From Rhizobium grahamii (GTDB lineage: Bacteria > Pseudomonadota > Alphaproteobacteria > Rhizobiales > Rhizobiaceae), in contig NZ_CP043498.1 of the NCBI RefSeq assembly GCF_009498215.1, forward strand, positions 2,820,501-2,884,500: 64,000 nt of DNA, in the 5' to 3' direction. The translations under genes were made by a program, and so were the position numbers. The notes beneath the pieces were generated by a model. The model was given only the letters and a program-made list of their open reading frames with translations, did not search any database and had not been told where the DNA came from. This document shows, one piece after another, positions 26,368 through 34,247 of the stretch; the stretch's first letter is position 1, and each line of letters begins with the position of its first letter.

Positions 26368-27356
26368 TGCCGACAGTTGCCCCGTTTGATCTCGACGGCC
26401 ATATCCTGGCCGTCGAATTTTTAGGTGACACCCCCTTCTTCGCCAATGCATCAGGCACCTTTCACCGTCTCGACGGCGGCGAGAAGGTGACCGAAGCCCA
26501 TCAGGGCATGCTGAGCTGCATCCGCGATCCCTATAGCGAAAGCCTGATTTCCGGCGGCGAAGACGGCAAGGTGCTGCGCATCGCTACCGACGCCAGCGTG
26601 ACTGAACTTGCCAATGCGCCGCGCAAGTGGATTTCCCAGCTTGCCGCCGGCCCGCAGGGCGCCGTCGCCTACTCCTACGGCAAGAGCGCCTTCGTCCGCC
26701 TCGCCGATGGTACGACCAAGGAATTTACCGAAGAGCGCACCGTAGAAGGCCTCGCCTTTGCGCCGAAAGGCATGCGCATTGCCGCCGCGCGCTATAATGG
26801 CGTATCGCTGCATTGGGTCGGCACTGCTGCCAAACCCGTCGACCTCGAATGGAAGGGCGCCCACACCGGCGTGACCTTCTCGCCGGACGGCAACTTCCTC
26901 GTCACGACGATGCAGGAAAACGCGCTGCATGGCTGGAAGCTCGACGGCAAGGTCGGCGCGGACACACGCCACATGCGCATGACCGGCTACCCCGCCAAGG
27001 TGAAGTCTGTCTCATGGTCGGCAAAGGGCAAGTGGCTTGCATCCTCGGGTGCGCCCGCCGCCATCGTCTGGCCGTTCCAGGGTAAGGATGGCCCGATGGG
27101 CAAGGCACCGCTCGAACTCGGCACCCGTGCCAACATCATGGCGACCTCGGTTAAGTTCCACCCTGTCGAAGACATCCTCGCCATCGGCTTCATCGACGGC
27201 ATGATCCTGGCCGTGCGTCTCAACGACAGCAAGGAAGCGCTGCTGCGCCGCCCCGGCAAGGGCGCCATCACCTCGATGAGTTGGAGCAAGAACGGCAAGC
27301 TGCTGGCCTTCGCATCCGAAGCCGGCGATTGCGGCGTCGTCGATATCGCCGCCTAA
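26367..27356 (+). CDS. WD40-repeat protein coupled to the CobW-type gene
   Basis: 329 residues. Beta-propeller repeats are visible across the length (LDGHILAVEFLGDTPFFANA, AHTGVTFSPDGNFLVTTMQE, AKVKSVSWSAKGKWLASSGA, GAITSMSWSKNGKLLAFASE). No signal peptide is seen, so it is cytoplasmic. TGATG overlap with the preceding stop couples the two genes, suggesting it works with the metallochaperone, for example as a scaffold or client adaptor. This role is inference; similar gene pairs are known to me in rhizobia. Confidence 0.88.
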   Translation: MPTVAPFDLDGHILAVEFLGDTPFFANASGTFHRLDGGEKVTEAHQGMLSCIRDPYSESLISGGEDGKVLRIATDASVTELANAPRKWISQLAAGPQGAVAYSYGKSAFVRLADGTTKEFTEERTVEGLAFAPKGMRIAAARYNGVSLHWVGTAAKPVDLEWKGAHTGVTFSPDGNFLVTTMQENALHGWKLDGKVGADTRHMRMTGYPAKVKSVSWSAKGKWLASSGAPAAIVWPFQGKDGPMGKAPLELGTRANIMATSVKFHPVEDILAIGFIDGMILAVRLNDSKEALLRRPGKGAITSMSWSKNGKLLAFASEAGDCGVVDIAA

Positions 27357-27370
27357 TCTACCGCCAAAAC

Positions 27371-27398
27371 AAGGCGCCGCCCAGATCAGCGGCGCCTT
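27371..27398. terminator. Bidirectional terminator between WD40 and diguanylate cyclase genes
   Basis: Ten-base perfect arms AAGGCGCCGC (27371-27380) and GCGGCGCCTT (27389-27398) with 8-base loop. The minus side continues into TTTT, the plus side has a poor T-run, so it is mainly a terminator for the minus-strand gene. Confidence 0.65.
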
Positions 27399-27411
27399 CA
27401 GTGGCTTGCCG

Positions 27412-28566
27412 TCAGGCAGCCTGTTCGCCAGCAGAAGCCTCGACGCGGTCGCGGCCGTGGCGCTTGGAGGCATAGAGCGCCTCATCGGCTTTTCTCAACA
27501 GATGCTCGAAATCCGTTTCCGCCTTGCATGAGGTGGCGACGCCGATGCTGAGCGTCGGAAACACCGTCAGCCCCGGCATCTGCGCGACTGCCGCCGAAAA
27601 CGCTTGCCGCATGCCTTCGGCAATCTGAACCGCCTCGGCCGCTGTCATACCCTTCAGCACGACCACGAACTCGTCGCCACCCTGGCGGGACAGGAGATCG
27701 CCGGGCCGAAGAGCGGTCTGTGCCACCCCGGCGAAGAGCCGCAACATGTCGTCCCCCACCGCATGCCCGTGCTGGTCGTTCAGTTGCTTGAAACCATCGA
27801 TATCGATCGCCAGCAACGCAAGCGACTGCGGCTGCTTGAATGGCAGATGTTGGGCAAGGCCGCTGCGATTGAGCACGCCGGTCAGCGGGTCGCGATGCGC
27901 GAGATCGATGAGCTTGGCCCTGTTGCGCTCGGCCGACATCAGCACGACGACGACGCTGCGCAACGCGAGGAACACCACCGCCGTCGCCCCCATCCAGCCG
28001 TGCACGGGACTGTCCCCGAAAGCGCCCGGTCCGCCGATCTGGCCACTGGCGGCAAGCAAGCAGCGAACAAGGAACATCGCCGCGGTCGGAGCGTAGAGCC
28101 AGGCAAGCAAGCCGGCTGAAAACAGCTTTTCGCGCCGATAGATCACGACGCCTTCCCTAAGGATCGCGAGATCACAAAGGCAGCATACGGCCGAAACATA
28201 AAGGAGCCGGCTCGATATTCTGGCGGGATCCACCGTGAACAGCAGCACCGGCAGACTGATGCAGGCAATGGCGAGCACGCAGTAGCGTTTGTCGACCGGC
28301 CGTTCGGCGAAGACACGGATTGCAAAGAACGTCAGGAGATAGCCGGCGATCGTCAAGACGTTGCCGGCATCGAGCGAGACGGATGCGGGCACGAAATTGC
28401 GAAGCGAAACGCAAAGCGTGCCGAGACCGATGAGAAAATTGGCGACGCCCCACCAGGCCGGCCAGCGCCCGAAGCGGCCAGTCGAATAGGCTGCGAGATA
28501 CACGCAGCCCAAAACCAGGCATGTCATGGCTGAAACGACGTAGATCGTCCTCAGGTCCAGTATCAT
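27412..28566 (-). CDS. Membrane diguanylate cyclase (GGDEF)
   Basis: 384 residues from the ATG at 28566, which follows GGAGAG at 7 bases. About six to seven membrane helices form the N-terminus (FFAIRVFAERP, VLLFTVDPARI, MFLVRCLLAASG). The GGDEF domain follows with RQGGDEFVVV near residue 294 and a complete inhibition site RPGD five residues before it, so activity with product feedback is expected. There is no EAL domain. It is the only c-di-GMP protein of the three here that is a pure cyclase. Confidence 0.92.
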   Translation of the reverse strand: MILDLRTIYVVSAMTCLVLGCVYLAAYSTGRFGRWPAWWGVANFLIGLGTLCVSLRNFVPASVSLDAGNVLTIAGYLLTFFAIRVFAERPVDKRYCVLAIACISLPVLLFTVDPARISSRLLYVSAVCCLCDLAILREGVVIYRREKLFSAGLLAWLYAPTAAMFLVRCLLAASGQIGGPGAFGDSPVHGWMGATAVVFLALRSVVVVLMSAERNRAKLIDLAHRDPLTGVLNRSGLAQHLPFKQPQSLALLAIDIDGFKQLNDQHGHAVGDDMLRLFAGVAQTALRPGDLLSRQGGDEFVVVLKGMTAAEAVQIAEGMRQAFSAAVAQMPGLTVFPTLSIGVATSCKAETDFEHLLRKADEALYASKRHGRDRVEASAGEQAA

Positions 28567-28649
28567 TCCGGCACTCTCCAACCAATGGCCGGCGCACTTT
28601 ATAGTGACGTTGTTAAATTTTGATTTTAGAGCTCGCCCACCTTTTTAAC

Positions 28650-28671
28650 GACCTGTCGAAATCGACAGGTC
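28650..28671. repeat. Perfect palindrome next to the serine hydrolase stop codon
   Basis: Arms GACCTGTCGA (28650-28659) and TCGACAGGTC (28662-28671) with two bases between. It overlaps the last codon of the minus-strand hydrolase. There is no T-run on either side, so a terminator is unlikely. Confidence 0.6.
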
Positions 28672-29677
28672 AGCTCGGGCGACTGAAGGCGATGATCTCG
28701 GCGAGCAGTGCGTGCAGCGCATCGCGATAACCCGTGCGCGCCGATGGACCGCTTTCGTCCGATGTCATGACGACGGTCACGCCGAGCGTCGGCACGATGT
28801 AGAGCATCTGACCGCCATAACCCCACGCGAAGTGAACCGTCTCGCCGCCGATCTCCCGCGAGAACCAGCCGTAACCATAATCGTCGCCGGAAAAGCGCGA
28901 ATTGGTGCGGTGCTGCCAGGACTGAACGATCCAATCTGCCGGAACGACCTGCGTCCCATCCGCTGTTTTGCCGCCGTTGCGGTAAAGCTCACCGAACGCC
29001 AGCAGCGAGCGGGCCGTCATCGCCATCTGGTTGCCACCGAGATAGATCCCCTGCGGGTCTCGCTCCCAGGCACCGATCCGAAAGCCATCCACGGGAGCCA
29101 GCCACTCCCGGGCAAGCGTCAGCGTCGACTTCCCGCTGGCCTTCGTCAGGATCGCCGAGAGCAGGTGCGTGGAAGCGGTCGAATAAAGCATCTGACCGCC
29201 CGGCTCGTCGTCGAATGGCTGGGCGAGCGCAAAACGCACCCAGTTGCGCGAGCCGACCCAACGGCCATAGTTGGGCCCCGACAGGCGACCAAGCCCTGCC
29301 TGCATCGAAAGAAGATTGCCGATGGTGATCTCGTTCAGCCGTGGATCCGCCTCGGCAGGCAGATCGGCCTTCAGGATCGGAGCGATCTTCTGTCCCGTCC
29401 CTTCGAGCAACTGCTTTTCGATGGCGATACCGACGAGAGCCGAGATGATCGATTTTGATGCGGACTTTATGTTGACGGACTCGGTGGTCGAATGACCGCG
29501 ATAGCCTTGCTCGGCGATGGCGCGGCCGCCGCTCGCAACGATCACCGTTTTCAACGGATTCAGGTCCGGCCGTGATGAGAGGCTCCTGAGCAATGCCGCA
29601 GTCCTGCCGTCGTCCTGCGCATTGGCAGCAAGCGGCAACAGCAAAAGGGCGACGAAGAAAGCAAGGCGGGTGATCAT
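28670..29677 (-). CDS. Secreted serine hydrolase, class C beta-lactamase family
   Basis: 335 residues with a signal peptide (MITRLAFFVALLLLPLAANA). The nucleophile pair S72-A-S-K75 is present in KSASKS, and a second-motif Tyr is in MLYSTAS. Family members are mostly D-amino peptidases or esterases rather than resistance enzymes. YGYGWF and AWGYGGQMLYIVPTLGVTVV are typical of the C-terminal part. No clear partner is adjacent. True beta-lactamase activity is not suggested. Confidence 0.88.
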   Translation of the reverse strand: MITRLAFFVALLLLPLAANAQDDGRTAALLRSLSSRPDLNPLKTVIVASGGRAIAEQGYRGHSTTESVNIKSASKSIISALVGIAIEKQLLEGTGQKIAPILKADLPAEADPRLNEITIGNLLSMQAGLGRLSGPNYGRWVGSRNWVRFALAQPFDDEPGGQMLYSTASTHLLSAILTKASGKSTLTLAREWLAPVDGFRIGAWERDPQGIYLGGNQMAMTARSLLAFGELYRNGGKTADGTQVVPADWIVQSWQHRTNSRFSGDDYGYGWFSREIGGETVHFAWGYGGQMLYIVPTLGVTVVMTSDESGPSARTGYRDALHALLAEIIAFSRPS

Positions 29678-29762
29678 TCCGCTGAGCTAGTGCAGGCCAC
29701 ACGCAAAACCATCTCCCGCGAGCTCGAAGTCACGGGGACGTGACGGCTTATGATCGCGAGCA

Positions 29763-29999
29763 CTACTGATGAACGCAGTTGCGCTTCATCGTTGGCCGCT
29801 TCTGCGCCTTGGTGAATTTTGCGATCATCCCGGCCGGACACTTCTTGTCGTCGAAGAGCACGGATTGGCCGGGCGCCAGCGACTCTACCGTCGGCTTCGA
29901 CGTGACAGTCTGGATCGCAGCGCTTGCCGGCGCGAAACCGGCGGTGGCGGCAAGCAGTGAAGCAGAGATCAGGATGAAAGCTGAACGCGTCATTTGCAT
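29763..29999 (-). CDS. Small secreted hypothetical protein
   Basis: 78 residues with a signal peptide cut near ASA (residues 1-27, MTRSAFILISASLLAATAGF). The mature part is about 50 residues, basic at the end, with two Cys (KKCPAGMIAKF and MKRNCVHQ), so one disulfide is likely. Small periplasmic proteins with this ILFDD/CPAG pattern are common in rhizobia without a known job. Single gene; no partner seen. Confidence 0.75.
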   Translation of the reverse strand: MQMTRSAFILISASLLAATAGFAPASAAIQTVTSKPTVESLAPGQSVLFDDKKCPAGMIAKFTKAQKRPTMKRNCVHQ

Positions 30000-30615
30000 A
30001 CCCCGCGAGTTTGGATAGCTAATTTACCATCTTACCGAAGAGCCATTAGCGCAACGAAGTAGAAAGACGTAAGGGGCGCCGCGATGGCAGGCCAAGGCGC
30101 CGCGCGGAGCAACGCTTCGCGACGGTTTGCCAGGTGGGAGCAGGCAGGCGATAGGAATAGTGGTGTGGTGTGTCAGGATGCATCGCCTGCCCGGTTGCAT
30201 CGGGCTTTCGGGCTTATCGAGATCGGCAGGAGCGTCTCCCAACCCCGATTTCCCCGGCGGATCATTAGCCCTGACGGCGTCAGACCCGACCATGGCAACC
30301 ATCATCGGGCGCCGAAATATGAACGGAAGGCGTACCGGTTCATGAACCCGGCTCCCTGCCCGATGACTGGGAGATCATAGGACCGCTGTTCCCCACGGGC
30401 AAAACGCGTGCTCAAATTTTCATCTATATGATTGAAATAATTGCACATTCATAAGAACAAACCACGAATTTCGTCCCCTTCGGAACGAAACTCACGTGTT
30501 GCTAAAATATCATTAATCTTAACCCTCACAGTTTTTTGTTCATCTGGCGTTCAGAAAACTCTTTGGAAAGGCGTCTTTTGGGCCACATTGAACTCCTGAG
30601 AATAGGAGTGCATGA
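30000..30615. other. Gene-poor region with possible transposase remnant
   Basis: 616 bases. The open frames of 90-100 residues on both strands lack Shine-Dalgarno and look random. In one plus frame, codons around 30352-30405 read LPDDWEIIGPLFPTGK, which resembles the N-terminal signature of IS5-type transposases (LTDEEWELIGPLLP), but it soon meets stops. From 30400 to 30600 it is AT-rich and likely holds the promoter of the small ORF at 30616. Confidence 0.4.
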
Positions 30616-30750
30616 ATGATTCTAAAGGCCACTGCCGCAGCGACTATATTCGCGGTCTATGCTTTCACGATGTTTTTCATCGCCGCTATACCTGAAAATG
30701 TCGTTCAAACTGCCGGAACCCAACTGACGGACGCAAGCGTCGTAAAATGA
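30616..30750 (+). CDS. Small single-helix membrane protein
   Basis: 44 residues, MILKATAAATIFAVYAFTMF then FIAAIPENVV and a short polar tail ending DASVVK. The ATG lies 7 bases after AGGAG, an ideal spacing, in the AT-rich region that precedes it. The overlapping ATG at 30612 gives only a short peptide of other composition. The first half is one membrane helix. Function unknown; it is short enough to be missed by standard gene callers. Confidence 0.6.
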   Translation: MILKATAAATIFAVYAFTMFFIAAIPENVVQTAGTQLTDASVVK

Positions 30751-30847
30751 ACGGGTACCCTTGAGGGGTAGGCAGGTAAAGTTAACGGGACAATCGTCCG
30801 CCGGCTCTTCCGGCGCCCCTGAATTCTGATTTGCTTGAAATCACATA

Positions 30848-30877
30848 CAAAAAAGCCTCTCCCGCCAGGGGAGAGGC
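30848..30877 (-). terminator. Rho-independent terminator of the decarboxylase-acetyltransferase unit
   Basis: On the minus strand GCCTCTCCC and GGGAGAGGC form a stem around a CTGGC-type loop, followed by TTTTTTG. It comes just after the acetyltransferase stop codon. Confidence 0.8.
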
Positions 30878-30885
30878 TCAACCGA

Positions 30886-31476
30886 TCACGCCGCCCTGCG
30901 GACCGGCGCGCTTGCCAGCATCCGCCCCGACGGGACGATCATGCCGGCGGCGCCGTCAAGCCAGCCTTCGGTGAGCTCCAGCGCAAGGAAGCGCGAGCGT
31001 TCGAAGGGACCCGGCATGACGAGATGTTGAGCCTTCTCGGCAAAGAAGCCGAAACGCTCGTAGTAAGGGGCATCGCCGACGAGCAGGATTGCGCCGTGCC
31101 CACGGTTCTTCGCTTCCAGAACAGCGGCGCGCATCAGCGCCGAACCGACACCCTTGCCCTCGAAGCTGGAATCGACCGCCAGCGGCCCGAGCAGCAGCGC
31201 GTTGATCGCGGTTGCGTCGGCATTGACGCCGGCTTCGACGTTCCAGAGGCGCACGGTGCCGATGACGTGACCGTTACGATCACGCGCAACCAGCGCCAGG
31301 CCTTCAGCCGGTACACGACCACGGCGGATCTTTTCCGACGATTTCTTGCGGCGGTTCGGGCCCATGGCGCGATCAAGCAGGTTCTCGCGTGCCACGACAT
31401 CGCCGGGGTTCTCGGCGTCGATGGTGAAGACAGAAGGCGCAAAGTATGCGCGGACAGAATCAAGAACAGCGGCCAT
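30886..31476 (-). CDS. GNAT-family acetyltransferase
   Basis: 196 residues. The acetyl-CoA-binding motif A is GPLAVDSSFEGKGVGSALMR near residues 97-116, and YYERFGFF gives motif B. A basic stretch MGPNRRKKSSEKIRRGR precedes it. Similar YhbS-type N-acetyltransferases are common next to polyamine decarboxylases, and the gap to the decarboxylase gene is only 88 bases on the same strand. A polyamine or amine substrate is therefore an inference from context. Terminator follows. Confidence 0.85.
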   Translation of the reverse strand: MAAVLDSVRAYFAPSVFTIDAENPGDVVARENLLDRAMGPNRRKKSSEKIRRGRVPAEGLALVARDRNGHVIGTVRLWNVEAGVNADATAINALLLGPLAVDSSFEGKGVGSALMRAAVLEAKNRGHGAILLVGDAPYYERFGFFAEKAQHLVMPGPFERSRFLALELTEGWLDGAAGMIVPSGRMLASAPVRRAA

Positions 31477-31564
31477 CGTGGCCTCCCGAACTCAAAACCG
31501 TTTCAAACGGTATCGTCAGATCATTGTGAGGGAGCCGCCCCGGCTGGCTACGGGGCTGGCAAAA

Positions 31565-32698
31565 TCAGATGATATAAGCCTTCAGCGGGTCGAAGCCGTT
31601 GAACGCGACCGCCGAGTAGGTGGTCGTGTAGGCGCCGGTGCCTTCGATCAGGATCTCATCGCCGATCGAAAGGGTGATCGGCAGCGGGTAGAGATTCTTT
31701 TCGTACAGCACGTCAGCCGAGTCGCAGGTCGGGCCGGCGATGACGCAGGGCTCCATCTCGTCGCCGTCGCGCTCGGTGCGGATCGGGTAACGAATGGCTT
31801 CGTCCATCGTCTCAGCGAGACCGCCGAACTTGCCGATGTCGAGGAACACCCAGCGAGCAGCGTCATTGTCCGACTTCTTCGAGATCAGCACGACTTCCGT
31901 CTTGATGACGCCGGCATTGCCGACCATGCCGCGGCCCGGCTCGATGATCGTCTTCGGCAGGTTGTTGCCGAAGTGGTCACGAAGGCTCTGGTAGATCGCA
32001 CGACCGTAAGCTTCAGCCGACGGAACGTCGCGGAGATACTTCGTCGGGAAGCCGCCACCCATGTTGACCATCTGCAGGTGAATGCCCTGCTTGGCCAGCT
32101 GAACGAAGACGCGCTTGGCATCGGCAAGAGCCGAATCCCAGGCATCGACCTTGGTCATCTGCGAACCGACGTGGAACGACACACCGTAGGATTCGAGGCC
32201 CAGCTGGTGAGCGTAGACGAGAACGTCGACGGCCATCTGCGGCACGCAACCGAACTTGCGCGACAGCGGCCATTCAGCGCCTTCGCCGTCGGTCAGAACG
32301 CGGCAGAACACGCGGGCGCCGGGAGCGGCACGCGAGATCTTCTCGACTTCCTCGTGGCTGTCGACCGCAAAAAGGCTGACGCCGAGCGCATGCGCGCGGG
32401 CAACGTCGCGTTCCTTCTTGATCGTGTTGCCGTAGGAGATACGGGCAGCGGTCGCGCCGGCGTTGAGCGCCATCTCGATTTCAGCGACGGACGCGCAATC
32501 GAAGTTGGAGCCCATGTCGGCGAGCAGCTTCAGGACTTCTGGAGCCGGGTTTGCCTTGACGGCGTAGTAGATCGCGCTGTCCGGCATGGCGTGACGGAAA
32601 GCGGAGAAATTGTCGCGCACGACGTCGAGGTCGACCACGAGGCAGGGACCGTCGGGACGTCGGGTTGCGAGAAAGTCGCGGATGCGCTGGGTGGTCAT
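31565..32698 (-). CDS. odc: Ornithine/lysine decarboxylase, PLP fold type III
   Basis: 377 residues from the ATG at 32698, which follows AAAGGGA. The PLP lysine is Lys48 (YYAVKANPAPEVLKLL). HVGSQ, the glycine loop MGGGFPTKY and EPGRGMVGNAG phosphate-binding stretches and the C-terminal active-site Cys in CDSADVLYEK are all present. It makes putrescine from ornithine or cadaverine from lysine; both activities are known in rhizobial enzymes of this size. A long 5' region precedes it and a LysR gene is divergent. Confidence 0.92.
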   Translation of the reverse strand: MTTQRIRDFLATRRPDGPCLVVDLDVVRDNFSAFRHAMPDSAIYYAVKANPAPEVLKLLADMGSNFDCASVAEIEMALNAGATAARISYGNTIKKERDVARAHALGVSLFAVDSHEEVEKISRAAPGARVFCRVLTDGEGAEWPLSRKFGCVPQMAVDVLVYAHQLGLESYGVSFHVGSQMTKVDAWDSALADAKRVFVQLAKQGIHLQMVNMGGGFPTKYLRDVPSAEAYGRAIYQSLRDHFGNNLPKTIIEPGRGMVGNAGVIKTEVVLISKKSDNDAARWVFLDIGKFGGLAETMDEAIRYPIRTERDGDEMEPCVIAGPTCDSADVLYEKNLYPLPITLSIGDEILIEGTGAYTTTYSAVAFNGFDPLKAYII

Positions 32699-33000
32699 AT
32701 CGATTCCCTTTTCCAATTCCAGAGCTCCGGAAAAACCGGAGGACAAAGGGCAATCAATCGCTCGCATAGGAACCAGCCGGTGGAGACCCCGGAACCTTAG
32801 CAAGCGCTTGATAGCGCGAATGATGAATCAACGCCGCGAAAGCGACATGGATCCGGCTTTGTCTGCCATGGATTGGAGGGAGATTCCCAACCGCACTTCC
32901 GGCAATGAAGGTGTGCCTCTTCAGTAACCCCCGCTGATGGAAAGCAGGGAGAGAACAAAAAGGCCCGCACCGTCGTTGCTTCAGGCGTCCTCGCATTTTC
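32699..33000 (-). ncRNA. Candidate structured 5' leader of the decarboxylase mRNA
   Basis: About 300 gene-free bases separate the decarboxylase start from more distal promoter DNA. A small hairpin with arms CTCCGG (32725-32730) and CCGGAG (32736-32741) lies about 27 bases before the start codon. Another stem (GCGCT...AGCGC) lies near 32800-32818. Rfam lists a speF leader motif upstream of alphaproteobacterial ornithine decarboxylases; this location fits it, but I cannot confirm the consensus by eye. Confidence 0.4.
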
Positions 33001-33174
33001 CGGTTGGCCGGAATAGCGACTGGAGGGGTTAATTCCAGGTACCTTACCGATTTCCTCACCAATTCGAGGGTTCGGCGGACACCCATGGGCACGTGCGACT
33101 TTGGGCTGACCCCGAGATAAGAATATTCGCAGTCATAATCAAGCGGTTTTTTCGCATCTACCGGCAGAAAATAT

Positions 33175-33201
33175 TTGAACAATAGACCGCAATTTGTTCA
33201 A
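33175..33201. promoter_or_regulatory. Candidate LysR operator between divergent decarboxylase and LysR genes
   Basis: Perfect arms TTGAACAA (33175-33182) and TTGTTCAA (33194-33201) with an 11-base spacer, 66 bases before the LysR start. Such T-n11-A palindromes are usual for LysR proteins. Confidence 0.65.
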
Positions 33202-33266
33202 CGTGGCGAAACAGCGCGCAACTGACTGATTTGAAAAGCGGTTCGGCGCTTTTTGGGAGACGGCCA

Positions 33267-34160
33267 ATGGACACACTCACCCGCATCCGCGCCTTCATCG
33301 ATGTCGTTGAAGCAGAAGGCTTTTCGGCAGCGGCGCGGCGCACCGGCCGCTCCAAGGCACTTTTGTCGAAATATGTGCGCGAGTTGGAGGATGAACTTGG
33401 CGCCCTGCTCCTGAACCGGACGACCCGCCAGTTCTCCATGACCGAGGCCGGCCACACCTATTATCGCACCGCCTCCGACATCCTGAAGGAGATCGACAAC
33501 CTCGCCGATCTTGTGCGCGAGAACAATGCGCAATTGAAGGGGCGGCTGAAGATCTCGGTGCCGCGCACTTTCGTCGATGCCGAGGTCGGCCAGTCGCTGA
33601 TTGATTTCGCCAGGGAGAATCCGGATCTGGCGCTTGAAATTGCCGCAGACGACCGGTTCGTCGATCTCATCGAGGAAGGCTTCGATGTCGCCATCCGCGT
33701 CACGAAGCTCGAGGACTCAGGCATGATTGCCCGCAAGATCTCGGATTTCCGCGTCCATCTTTGCGCAACCCCTGAATTCATCGAGCGCCATCCCGATCTC
33801 GCACACCCGTCGGACCTGTCGAACGTCCCGTTTATCATCGACACCAATTCCCGCAGCCAGGGCAGCATCCGCTTCTACAATCCGGACAGCACCTCTTTTG
33901 CGGTCGCCGTGACGGGTCCGATGGAGGTCAACAGCCCGCATGCGACGCTGCGCGCGGCGCTATCAGGCATCGGCGTTGCGCTGATTCCGGATTTCATCGC
34001 CCGCAAGCCGATCGAGAACGGTGAACTGGTGACGCTGTTCAACGATTACATACCGACGGATCGCGGCATCTACGCCGTCTACCCGCACCGCCGCTACCTG
34101 CCGGCCAAGGTGCGTATCTTCGTCGACTATCTTCACAATTGGTTCAAGAAGCATTCCTGA
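33267..34160 (+). CDS. LysR-family transcriptional regulator
   Basis: 297 residues from the ATG at 33267, which follows GGGAGA. The helix-turn-helix covers residues 17-38 (EGFSAAARRTGRSKALLSKY), then RLFNRTTRQ-like LLNRTTRQFSMTEAG. The effector domain is of the usual RBP type (RTFVDAEVGQSLIDFAREN, MEVNSPHATLRAALSGIGVA). It is divergent from the decarboxylase gene, with a clear palindrome between, so it probably controls that gene or its own. The effector is unknown. Confidence 0.92.
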   Translation: MDTLTRIRAFIDVVEAEGFSAAARRTGRSKALLSKYVRELEDELGALLLNRTTRQFSMTEAGHTYYRTASDILKEIDNLADLVRENNAQLKGRLKISVPRTFVDAEVGQSLIDFARENPDLALEIAADDRFVDLIEEGFDVAIRVTKLEDSGMIARKISDFRVHLCATPEFIERHPDLAHPSDLSNVPFIIDTNSRSQGSIRFYNPDSTSFAVAVTGPMEVNSPHATLRAALSGIGVALIPDFIARKPIENGELVTLFNDYIPTDRGIYAVYPHRRYLPAKVRIFVDYLHNWFKKHS

Positions 34161-34181
34161 GCCTTCGCCATCAGGGGCCGG

Positions 34182-34228
34182 TCCCAATTCCGTCCCATTT
34201 ACTGGCAAGGAATCGGGGGAATTTGGGA
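34182..34228. promoter_or_regulatory. Imperfect inverted repeat upstream of the DUF1007-NicO genes
   Basis: TCCCAATTCC (34182-34191) and GGAATTTGGGA (34218-34228) pair with one bulged T. G/C-tract-flanked sites are typical for nickel/cobalt RcnR/CsoR regulators, but no regulator gene is adjacent. Confidence 0.35.
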
Positions 34229-34247
34229 TCCCGCAGTAAGAGCACGC

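Noticed and set aside
30024..30380. Overlapping ORFs of 90-100 residues on both strands
   Set aside because: No ribosome binding site, no signal or domain, and inconsistent codon use; kept only as a gene-poor region.
32754..33182. 142-residue minus frame upstream of the decarboxylase
   Set aside because: No Shine-Dalgarno or motif; it overlaps the leader and operator region, and the decarboxylase has its own good start.
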